DNA of 64,000 nucleotides, taken from positions 79,747,019 to 79,811,018 of the forward strand of contig NC_044557.1 in NCBI RefSeq assembly GCF_007565055.1, written 5' to 3'. The translations under genes and the position numbers were made by a program. The notes under the pieces were generated by a model that was given only the letters and a program-made list of their open reading frames with translations, was not told where the DNA came from and did no database searches. Below, in pieces: positions 12,091-23,030 of this stretch (position 1 is the stretch's first letter; each line of letters begins with the position of its first letter). The DNA is from Rhinopithecus roxellana. Its lineage: Eukaryota > Chordata > Mammalia > Primates > Cercopithecidae.

Positions 12091-14218
12091 TTTTTATTCT
12101 ATACTACACAGGTTAATCATAGCCATTTTCTCATGTTGGGATAAATATTCTTCTTGACAAGTTAATCTCCATTACTTGAACAATTATTTTTTTAAAGTCA
12201 AATTGTACTGAAAGCAGAAGATTAAAACACTTCTTAGATATTATTGTGTAAGAAAGAAAGAAACTGAAAAAAAAAATGGCCTGCTATGTATGCAAAACAA
12301 ATTTTCTTAGAGAAGAATGTGATTTACAGATAGGTACACTAGAATGACAGGAAAGGGCAACTTTGGTCTGCACTTAATGTTAGATGCCAATATTTTTACC
12401 TTCCAGAAGAGTATTTATGACTTCCTATCAAGGCTTACAGTACTGTAGGGATAAAGAATGGTATTCCTTGAATTCCTTAAGCTTTCTCCATACCCATCCA
12501 CTTAGTTTTTACTCTTGTCTACTACATGTTTCTTGGTATTTAGAATCTCAGAATATTTTCAATAGACAGAAATCTGACCTCTGAGGTCTAACCCACAGTT
12601 GTAATTTCAATTTTGAGTGAACACCCACTCAATCCCTAAGACAGTAATCCTTGACAAAGCTTTAACACACAGGGTGAAATCTCCCAAGGCTAGAACTTTT
12701 TCTTGGCAGAAAAACATCAAGGAGATGGAATATGCTTTTAAAAAAAGGACCTATTGTTTTAATTTGTACATATTAAAGTCATCTTTTCAAGGTGCTTCTT
12801 AAAAGTTCAGCCTGCAATGTCCAAAGGATAAAAAGTAGATGTCCCTATGAGATTCTGCTACAATTAAATTTATTAAAGGGTTTTGTGTGGTTTACACCTT
12901 CAGAAACAGCCAAAAGACCCCAGCACTCATATTCACAGCCTGCCTCCAATGACTTTAATTTTCCATTTTCTCTCTCAGAATTTAGGTGCAAAATCTCCAT
13001 CTCTATAGTATCTTCACTCATTCTTCTTCTAATTTTACTTCTTCATTTGTGTTTACCCAGGTTTCCCATTCTCAAAATTTATATTAGTCCTAATTGTATT
13101 TCTTCTGCATTTTATCAAAGCACCCATTAAATTCTCGACACAAAAAACATTATAAATCAACCATTTCTTCTAGCTATATTGTCTCACATGTTAACACCAT
13201 GTGGGGTCACAAGGCATTTCTTCTAGACAAATCCGGGACCCATTTCTCTATACTAACCTTTATTTTATTTGTTCTAGCTTTTTCTAATTTGAGGCTTCCA
13301 TAATAATAATTTACTCTCTTACTCAATGTAGTTCCTCATTACTCATTTCTTAACTCTCATTCCCAAATCTGTAAGTGGGTTGTCTTTTTAGTTTTAGTTT
13401 AAAAATGTTTGGAAATGTATTACATAGTGTGGCTAATTTAGGAAACATATTCAATTTATTTGGCTACCTCCAAAGAAAACTATTTCTTTTTAGTAAACTG
13501 CCTATATTTGTCAATGTTTCTACTCTTCTCAAATAATGAAGAGGTAAAACAATAGCTAGGGCAGAGTCTCAAGAGCTGAGGACATTTTATAATGGCTAAG
13601 CATCCTGGCATCCCTAGGTAATCAACATCAAAAATGAGGTGGGAGGGGTTGGTTTCAAAAACCTTTACTCTTCTGTAATCTTGCTTCTCCTTGCCCAAGA
13701 CCCAACCTCTCAACCTTTTCACATGGTCCAAAGGTATATGAATGGGAGCAGTTCAAAAGTAGTGGAAACTAATTAAATACCCAAATAACATTTCAAAGAG
13801 TTGAGATCAAAGACCTGGAACTACTATTGCTAGAAAAGATAGTTTTTCCTTTTTACAAAGGGCAAATAAATTATGCAAAGTACAGTTGAGGCATCTGAGC
13901 TTGTTATAAATAAAAATATTTAGGGATAATAAAAAGATTAATTGGCAAGTTAACCGTGTGAAATGATTTGGAAAATTCTGGAAATTTTGTTTAAGAAGGT
14001 AACAGTAGAGTGATTATATTTAATGTCTGGGATACTTTTAAGAGTATAAAAGCACATTATTAATAATTATGATGAAATGACAGGTGTAAATTGTGACTGC
14101 CGCCAAACAAATTAAGACATATGATCATCCTTTAAAAATTACAAATAAACTTCATACACTTAGATATAAATTAGTCCCATAATTCCACAACGATTTTTTA
14201 ATGAAAATGTTGACAGGA
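12091..14218. other. No recognised gene or repeat
   Basis: Several chance frames of 60-110 codons occur on both strands, including a minus-strand 83-codon frame at 13480-13731. None has a domain or motif I recognise. AT-rich throughout. Confidence 0.45.
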
Positions 14219-14350
14219 GGCCGGGCACAGTGGCTCATGCCTATAATCCCCGCAGTTTGGGAGGCCAAGGACGACAGATCACTTGAGCGCGGGAGTTCAA
14301 GACCAGCCTCGGCAACATGACGAAATCCTGTCTCTACAAAAAAAAAACTA
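14219..14350 (+). mobile_element. FLAM / single left Alu monomer
   Basis: Only the left-arm sequence is present (GGCCGGGCACAGTGGCTCATGCC to CATGACGAAATCCTGTCTCTAC), followed directly by an A-run. This fits a free left Alu monomer (FLAM) or an AluJ truncated at the linker. Flanking TGACAG on both sides may be a short TSD, but it is weak. Confidence 0.85.
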
Positions 14351-15934
14351 AAAGGCTGACAGATTCCCCCCCAGATGCTATAAACAAACTAGAAAGAAAC
14401 AAATAAAGATAAATTACAAGGGGACTAAATGTCTACAGAAAGTATGAAAACCCGGACAGAAGCACCAGCCCTATTTTTAAAGAATAAACTAGCAGTATCC
14501 TAGAATAGAAAAGACAAATGAACAACTGGATAAAATAACTATCTTAATTTCTCATTCAATTCAAAAGAAAAATTGGAGTTAAGTTTAAACAAGTTATATT
14601 TCAAGTTAATATTTTTAAATTAAAAATAAAAGGAGTTGATCATCTAAGAGTAATAGTTATCTGTATGATAGTTTATCATTAGCAATGATCAAAACTTTAT
14701 GGCATGGACCCTAGGCAAAAGAGACTCAGGTATCACATCAACTATTTCATACCTGGTTAAATTTGCATACTTCTATATGAACACATACAAAATTTATCAA
14801 CAGGCTTAAGGATTTTTTCCTATAAATTAAAAGAAGAATAGATAGAGAGAAAATGCTTCTTATAAATATTTACAACCGAAAGCACTTATTTGATGACTAT
14901 TTTGACATGACAATAGACTAGAATTTGTCCTCAGAATACTTAGGTCTAATTCTTTGGAACAAACAACAGCAATGTTCCTCTATAAAGACAGGCTTATAAA
15001 GGTTGTAAGAATCATAGAATTCTAGAATAATGAGAATAATGGCTTTTAAATCTGTAAATATAATAAATCAAGAAAACATTTAACTATATTAAACTATATT
15101 TGGATCATTAATAAAGTAATATTTTTAATTTAATGTAATACTCATAATATTTTTTCTATTTTGAAAGGCTTATAAAATAAAACTATATTAGTAATTTTAT
15201 TATTATTGGAACAAAAATCAAATATTTAAAATGGCACTCTTACAAGTTATTTCTACTTTCAAGACTCTGCCCCAGTTTAAATAGTCTCACCTGTGTTTAG
15301 TAAACAATAGGAAAGTATTTCATTATATAATAAACAAATTAACATTTATGAAAAGAACATTTCTAAATCTGTTTAGGTTCCCTATATCTCCCAACTTAAT
15401 TGTTAGAACTAAGCAAAACTAAAGTGTCCCTTATTTTATACTGTAAATGCCTTTGAGCAAACACTGAATTCAAAGTTTACTACATAAAATTGCAGATTTT
15501 TCTTTTCACATAGATAAGGCCAGAGTGTCTTATTTTTCACTGAAATAAGGAAACAAAACATGTCCCATTTTCTTTATCATAATCAGTATGAATCAGTGAA
15601 GTCATTATACTTCCTTAACCAGAAAAGAAAAAAAATCACAAATCAACCCTAACAGAAAGTAGGGTAGAGCTATGGAGTTGCGTGTTTTTCCTAAAGATCA
15701 ATACACTGACCACAAGGTCTGAATGCAGATTTTCTTTTTCTGAATCCCCATGATGTTGAAATCAAATATAAGCCATTTCATGATGTTTTAATGCAAACAA
15801 ATTAGCCACAATTTTTTTTTGTTTTTTTAATGCAAATAATTGGATTTAGGAGCTTGAGAAATAAAAATCATTTTTTATATTTTGTTTTGACTTGTTTCCA
15901 TATTAACAGCTATCTTTATTTTGTGTTTCCACAG
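14351..15934. other. No recognised gene or repeat
   Basis: AT-rich sequence lacking named repeats, leading up to the candidate exon at 15935. Confidence 0.45.
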
Positions 15935-16032
15935 CTCTGAGATGCAGAGGAATGAGAAGCCTCCTCTTTTCATGCTTCCCTGCTCTGGTTTGTTTAAAGC
16001 TTCCCTCATCATCTACTACTAACAAAACTGTG
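15935..16032 (+). other. Candidate exon (98 nt), unproven
   Basis: A 98-nt segment is flanked by good splice signals. Upstream is a branch-point-like TTAAC (15903-15907), then the pyrimidine-rich TTTATTTTGTGTTTCCACAG ending at 15934. Downstream is ACTGTG followed by GTAAGG (donor at 16033). One frame is open across the whole segment; it includes an ATG at 15950-15952 followed by a hydrophobic run (MRSLLFSCFPALVCL). The ATG six bases upstream lies in another frame and meets TAA inside the exon. No homologous protein is recognised. It could be a lncRNA or alternative exon, or chance. Confidence 0.2.
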
Positions 16033-16484
16033 GTAAGGACAGCCACTATTTGGTGGGACTATTAATTTGTTTGAGGCTATAATTTTTGTTCCAGTACCTA
16101 ACACTTCATTAAGTTGAAAATCTTTCATTATGAAAGGAAATATTCACAAAGAATTTAACCAATGAATGGAAAATTACTGTTTCCCACCGGTTTGATTCAG
16201 ACTAAATGTAGAACTTATTAATGAAATTGGTTTATGTTTTGGATTTCTTAAATTTTTTAATCATAGGAGAATGAAGACGGAAGTTATTTTTGTAAGCTTT
16301 TAAGTTTACTACAGAGAAGCCCAAATGGCATATAAAAATACTTAATTACTCTTTAAAATGTCTTAGCTTCTATTTCACTGGAACTGAATGCAAACATATG
16401 CTTCGTTTTCTTTTTTTTTTTTTTTTGTTTAAATATTATATCCTGGATTTTATGCTCCCATTTAAGCATAGAAATTCAGCCTTC
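16033..16484. other. No recognised gene or repeat
   Basis: AT-rich, with a T-run at 16411-16426. Nothing else identifiable. Confidence 0.45.
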
Positions 16485-16695
16485 TTTCATTTCATTCATC
16501 CATCCAACAACTATTTACTAAACACACACTTTGGTCAAAGCATTGAACTAGAAATATTAAGGTAAAAAAAATTGACATCCATTCTTCCCCGGGGAACTAA
16601 TATTTTAAGACGTGATAGAGAAATTACATCAGTCAAGGTTATTTTATTCCAATCATTGTAAGTGGCATGAAAGTGAAGCATTCAGTGCTAAGAAT
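16485..16695 (-). mobile_element. L2 3' end fragment
   Basis: Antisense L2 tail: CATTCATCCATCCAACAACTATTTACTAAACAC, then CATCCATTCTTCCCCGGGGAAC and TTGTAAGTGGCATGAAAG. The order matches the reversed L2 3' end. Confidence 0.65.
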
Positions 16696-16894
16696 GCTTC
16701 TCCACAGAAATATCGCTTAAATATATAACTGGAGAATGAACAAGTCTGGCTTAGGTGAAGGAAGAGGAATAAAAATGATAGTTAATAAGCATAGATACCC
16801 TGAGGGGAGAAATAGCATGACTTATTTGTGAAATTTGGAGAAAAACAGAAGAAGAAGAAAGCTACTGAAGCTAGAACACAAAGAACCAAGTGGG

Positions 16895-17115
16895 ACTGAG
16901 TATTGACTCTAGAATGGGGGGGTCTAGAGTGAAACCTTAGCTCAATAATCACTTCCAGGTTATGTGATCTTGAGCAACTTCAATTTCCTCATTTATCAGA
17001 AGGGATAATAATATCAACTCTGTCATTGTTATAAGGATTAAAGAGTTCACATACTTAAAAGCTGAGGATGGTGTCAGGCCCATAGGAAATACTGTAGAAA
17101 TGTTAGCCCTTTTAT
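16895..17115 (+). mobile_element. MIR SINE
   Basis: Good MIR order: GTTATGTGATCTTGAGCAACTTC, CCTCATTTATCAGAAGGGATAATAATATCAACTC, TTATAAGGATTAAAGAG, GTCAGGCCCATAGGAAATAC. Confidence 0.8.
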
Positions 17116-18899
17116 TATAAGGTTGACATAATCCAAATGAGAATCTAAATATATATGTTATTTATTGCACATTTTCTGCTCTGAACTATATCCTCAGGTA
17201 CAGAATAGGATAAATAGGATGAGAAAAGGAATCTTTGTTTATCACAGCAGATGTTGAACACTTTAAAGAGACGGGCATCACCGCCGAAGCACCTGCATAC
17301 ATTTTCAAAATGCCCTTTGCAATAATCTCTCAAACTGCACTTCCAGGAAATTCAGCTTTTGTTTTTGTTGTGGTGGTCATCATTATTGTTGTTATTAGTA
17401 GTTTTAGTTTTGCTTTAACAATGTTCAATCTTTGTTTTGTTTTCTCTATCTACAACGTCCAGATTTAAGGTTTACTATTATTGCCAGACTTTTGTACAGT
17501 AGTAATTTTTTTTAATTAAATGTAGTCATATGGTGTGAACATAAGTTTTATTAAAAAAGAATAACACTATATAAACATATGCATGTTTTTGAATCAAATT
17601 ATAAGCTTTAAGCTTCAGTGTTGATTTTTACGGTTGTTCTTCTTTCCTCCCTGCTTTCCTTCTTTATGTTCTTCCTTCCATTCCTCCTATTTAATGTCTA
17701 CTATTTTATTCATTCCTTATTATGTAGAAAGCATAAGCCATATCCCTCCTGTTTCTTTTGTGCTTTTTGGCCATTCAAATGTAATTAGACTTATTTTGTT
17801 GATCAGTTATTTTTCTTTCTTGTTTGTCTATGAAGACCGTAACATTTAGGGCTTTTCAAATGTAGAAGGATTAGCAAAGCCCTTCATTTTAATGTCATTT
17901 GTTACATGCAGGAGATGATTCCAGCCCTGTTCTCTGACCTAAGGTCATAAAATTTTCACATATAGCCTATAAATGTAGAATTTACTATAGAGACCAGCAA
18001 ACTGACTGATAGTGATGTTCTTAGTCCAAGTACTTATCTGACATTCCTAGTGCAACAGAAATTCAGACTCTGGACAAATCCCTCTATGCTTTCTTGGAAA
18101 GATTCCCAGCTTTACTGATGTTCACTCAGGAAGAGATTCAGGATTTTTCTAAATTTATCTGAAAATGAAACCACTCAGGGGAGTGACTACAATCCATTTA
18201 TAGTCTGGCTCTACATGAACATCTATCTTGAAATTTGCCTACAATTATGAAAGACCAAAAGTATTCACTCCTGAAGCCCAAACTAATACTTGAGACATTT
18301 GGTTTCCAAATTCTGTGTTAGGGCTTTCATTAAAGGCTTCCAAAACCCCATAGTTCCTCAGTTATTTTAATTTTGAATATGAGTTGCTTTTATAAATTAT
18401 AGGAAACATCATGTACTATCTCACTCCTAAGTTTGTTCTAAATTTTTTTCTGATTATAAAATAATAGATTATAAAAAAATTAAGAAATCATAGTAACATA
18501 CATCCATCATAATCCATTTTTAGGTTGATTCACTGTGAATGTTTCAGCCTATCTTTTTGTTTCTAAAATAATTTAAATACAAGTGATTTTTTTATGTAAA
18601 CACCAGAAAAATAGTATTTATTCATTCAAAATTAAACCTACCATCTATATTCACCTATCCTCCCCAATAGAACACATTGATTTTTCTTAATCTTCATAGC
18701 ATTTTAAAATATAAAGGAAGAGAGTTTCCCTTACAGATGCCATCATTTCCGAGGCAATGCATTTTTCTACTTTGAAAAAGTACAGTGAGAAAGCTACACA
18801 TTAAAATCAATAACCCTCTTTAGGCAGTTAGTAGGAGAGAAAGATGCCTTAAGCTGAACAAAGAAACAACGTAGTATTTTTTTCTGGATTGCTGTATTT
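17116..18899. other. No recognised gene or repeat
   Basis: AT-rich with pyrimidine-rich patches near 17630-17700. Nothing identified. Confidence 0.45.
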
Positions 18900-18928
18900 A
18901 AAACAAACAAACAAATAAATAAATAAAA
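18900..18928 (+). repeat. (AAAC)n(AAAT)n microsatellite
   Basis: AAAC units followed by AAAT units. Confidence 0.85.
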
Positions 18929-20299
18929 AGAAGTCAATAAGCTCCCCTTGACTTTTTACTCTCCTTGATGTTTTACTCTGCCAAGAAATTTTGCCATCTT
19001 GGTTAAATTATATGTTATTATCCAGTGTTTTTTTAAGTAAAATCACACACCAAGTAATTGTGGTTAAATGTGGATCCATCTATTCAGAGATTTTTATAAA
19101 CACCTACAAATATCTGAAGTACATTAACTGTGAATTTCTGTTTGTCACATATGGAAATATGATCACATCCAGATAAAGGCTAATGTTGTCTCATTTTTAA
19201 AATGCACAATCAATTTCATCATAAGGGGCTATGTCTACAAAAAGCACACCTAAATAAAAAGAATGAAAAGATTACTTTGGGGTTATTTAGTAATTTTTTA
19301 ACTGCTCTGATTTATTCATAGGAAGAGCAAATTTTGTAAAAACAAAGTCTAGAGTCAAGAAATCATATTTTACATCTTTTTCTGTCCTTTATCTTAGGTT
19401 AACCAGAGGCAGAAATAATTGCTAAAAAAAAAAGTTCTTATTTTTGTCTTCTTCCTTTGATGTCCTTGGATCATAAAGTAGATACACAGTGGGATATTGC
19501 AATTACTCCAAGTAGCTATTGAAACCTAATGATTCTACAGCCTTGACAATTATTGGCCAAAAATCTTGAATATGTTTAGGACCTCAATTTACATGTGATT
19601 TCTGCTTTAGTACCAGGAAATTATAGCCAAAGAGTTAATATTGTCAGTATATTTGCTAGACATAACACTGGGCTATCAATTGTTCTAGCCAGGTTCTGAA
19701 ATTATGGAATGCAACTTGAGGTGGGTGTAGGAGACAGCTGCCATTAAAAGGTAGACAGGGAAAAATCCATGGAAATAAGTCACATTGTGCATATTCTTTC
19801 CTATGGGACTAGCATTTTGACCATCATTGCTTGGGTTCTCTAACACCTACTGCCTTCTTCATCTTATCTTCATGTGAAATAATAATCTTCATATTTTCAT
19901 CATGTAGACCAGTGCTCTACACATTGGGGTGTGTGGTACAAAATCACTCATTTGGGAATGAGGAGGAAATAGCAAAACTTTTATTTATATTGATCTTTGT
20001 CTAAAAACTAAAAAAAAAAAAAGCTTTTTAATATTTACTATGTGGACTGACATTGGCACAAGTATGTAAAATGTAAATAAGTATACATTTATGAGAAATA
20101 TATACTTTAGCTTTTTTACTACAGAGGCAAAAATTAAGGTGTGAGAGCATTCATCTCTACTGGTAACTAATATAGCCTTGTTAAAAATGTGCTTGGGAAA
20201 ATGAGCAAAAACTCTCCCTGCCCCAGCCCCACTAGCCTTCCACAAAGAAGGAAGTTTGTTTCTAGTGGACTGCTCATAAAACAAGGCACGCTTCTATAA
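18929..20299. other. No recognised gene or repeat
   Basis: Nothing identifiable beyond short A- or T-rich tracts. Text near 19910 (CAGTGCTCTACACATTGGGGTG) may be a MER-type remnant but is too short to call. Confidence 0.4.
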
Positions 20300-20921
20300 G
20301 GGGCTTCTCATAAGAGAGAGTAGTTTTTGTTTGGGTGAAGAGTTTTCTGTCTGTGTTTCTGCAAGGAATTTATGATAGTCGCCAAAACAACCCCACCTCC
20401 TAGGACTCATGATTTTGTGTAGTCTCCCTTCTACATAGAAAAGGGCTGACCTGTGCATCCCGTAGGGTGTTGAATAAATCATACTGCACAACTTCCAAAG
20501 GGTAATAAAAGACATAGTGATTTCCATTTTGCTCTCTTGGATCATTTTCTTTGGGAAAGCTAGTTGCCATGTTACAAATATGCTCCAGTAGCCCTGGTGT
20601 GAGGAGCTGAGACTTCCTGGAACATCCAGCAAGGAACTGAGACTTCTCAGCCATAGCAAGCCAGCAACTGACACTTCCTCCCAACAGCTCTGTGAGTGAG
20701 GCATCTTCGAAGCAAATCCACCAGCCTTGGTCAGGTCTTCTGATGACTGTGGACCAGGCCAGCAGCTTGACTACAGCTTTAAGAAATTCACTGAGCCAGC
20801 CCATCTGGCTTAACTACTCCTGAATTACTGACCCACAGACACTGTAAGCTAATATAAGTTTACTGCTTTTATCTGCTAAGTTTTGGGGTAATTTGTTACT
20901 ATGCAATATATAATTAATACA
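20300..20921 (+). mobile_element. MLT1-like MaLR LTR (old)
   Basis: Matches the 3' half of a mammalian MaLR/MLT1-type LTR: GTTGCCATGTTACAAATATGCTC, GAGGAGCTGAGACTTCC, CCAGCAACTGACACTTCC, GACCCACAGACACTGTAAG and the end block GCTAAGTTTTGGGGTAATTTGTTAC...TAATTAATACA. The 5' limit is approximate and the subfamily is not certain. Overlapping minus-strand frames of 134 and 136 codons are chance frames inside the LTR. Confidence 0.7.
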
Positions 20922-22639
20922 TTTTGCTCCATAATTGCTACTCAGACACAGAATTTGAATATAAATGTTAAAACACTGGACATACCAAATTAAAATAATC
21001 ATAAAAATAAATATTCTCCTCTGACATTTAACATTGTGATGTCCCTAAAAATTTGAGAAGGAAAACTGATGAGATGATTCTTTCTATTTATTACTATGGG
21101 ATCTCAAAGAACAGAAGACAAATTATCAAAGTACATTTAATATTTATTTACTTTCCAAAATTTTGCCAAAATCTTTAGTTAATAAAATTCTTCCTAATTC
21201 TAATGTCTCACAAAGGCATATAATACACCAGTTTTGCTCTATTAGTCAGTGAGAATAATAGGATTTCATTTCTACTTCTCCAAAAGCTATGCACACTGCC
21301 AATTTTTCACATTTTAATCTCTTTTTGAAGCTCGAGGAAAGACGGCTACTGCTATATGACTGCGTTAATCCTGTACTCCCTCAGCAGTTAAATGTATTGT
21401 TTAATCAATATGGATCACATATAATCTGAGAATATTTTTCAATTAATTTTTCAAACATGTTTTTAATCCTCTCTCAACAGACCAAATGATTCTTGATAAA
21501 AAGATGATAGATCTTGCTTTTCTGTTGTTCTCAGAGTGACTAGAAATATGTACTGCATACAGTAAGGGCCCAATCAATAAATGCGGTTAAGTAATGGAGC
21601 AAAACAACAGCAGACTTCTGTAAGGAATTATATCTAATACAGTTCAAATAAAGTAAATTAGCACAGATAAAATTATTTTGTGGGTCAAATCATGAACACA
21701 CCAGCATAATGCACTATAAATATTTTAGTTAGGTTCACATTGACACTACAGTGTCAGAATCAGTCTTCTCCAGATTAAGCTATTATAATCAAGCTTCATA
21801 GCTATAACAAATAGCTATTTGTATTTTCAATAAAAGATTCAAAAATATAAATTCAATTTTATTTAGTATCATTAAAAACATTGAACGTTTAGTACCAGCA
21901 TATTTAGGTGGTATCTTGCTTACATTCGAATGACTAAGCTTGTCTGCCCAGAGTTTCTGTAAGAGAATCACCCTGTCCACACAAGGCCCACATATTTGAT
22001 TACACAGTTGACCCACAGGTATTTAGATCAGATGTTTTCCAATGGATCCCATTTATTGCTGGCCTGACACTTATAACGTGGTTAGAAAAGATCAATTTGG
22101 CCAATGCATTCTTGTTTCACAATACTGAATGTATTAAATAAGGGATCCTGCACACTAGTTTGTGTGATTATCATGCTAGGTCATATGCAGACTCATAAGA
22201 AAGAGAGAAAGCAAACTGACAATGGGAAAGAACAACACAGCAGGCTCATTCAGAAAAGAAGAGGCTGGAGAGGCCTCGACACTCTGAGACATGAGTCTTA
22301 GTTCTTGACTTTACTAATTTTCATTTCACATGAAATTTGACTGTACCTCAGTAACTGTTCCTCCACTTTACAATAACTCTTTTAACCTGAACGACTCTGA
22401 GTGGGTTTTTATTCCTTGTTCCAATAAAAAGCTGCGCTGTGATATTCCTTTAGTTTAAATACAGGGATAAATAGAAATATTACATTAGTAAAATAGCATC
22501 AATGAAAATGAATGCAGAGCTGCTTTGGAAGAATAAAAATGAAATAAACAACCTACTTTAACCTATTATTCTTGTGAAGAAAAAAAAAAAAAGCCTTCCG
22601 TGGTAATCTCATTTACCATCATGTATTCAACAACTATAT
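20922..22639. other. No recognised gene or repeat
   Basis: AT-rich. CAGTAAGGGCCCAATCAATAAATGCGG at 21560 resembles an L2/MIR tail but is too short to call. Confidence 0.4.
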
Positions 22640-23030
22640 ATGTATAGATGATCCCTAACTCTAGTCTTAATTCACATCCCTCTCCTAAGAAATTCAGATT
22701 GTCTCCTCAACACATCTACCTAAATGTCTAATGGCATTTTACATTTAACAGGTATAAATGTACATTTATCATTCCCCTTACATTAGTCATGTTTCAGTAT
22801 TTTGTATCTTGGGTGACCTCACTACCTAACCCAAGCTGAAATCTAAAATCCACTCTTCACTTTTTTGACTCCCTATTTCGATATCTTCCCTGGCCTCATA
22901 TACCCAATATTTCAAGACTTGCCAATTGACTTCCTTAACATTTCTGCGAAAATGCACCCTCTTCTTCATTTCTAGTATTACTGCTCTAGGTTATCAGCTC
23001 TCCTCTGATGCAGTCAAAGCAGAGGCAAAT
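22640..23030 (+). mobile_element. L2 fragment, post-RT region
   Basis: CATCTACCTAAATGTCTAATGGCATTTTACATTTAACA and following pyrimidine-rich text resemble the L2 region just after the RT domain. The same region is met again at 24820-25160, so this looks like a separate L2 copy or a duplicated part lying upstream of the longer element. Confidence 0.5.

Noticed and set aside
13480..13731. 83-codon minus-strand frame with fairly protein-like composition
   Set aside because: No acceptor or donor grammar as good as for the two candidate exons, and no recognised domain.
20294..20804. Two overlapping minus-strand frames of 134-136 codons
   Set aside because: Both fall inside the MLT1-like LTR and have no protein features.
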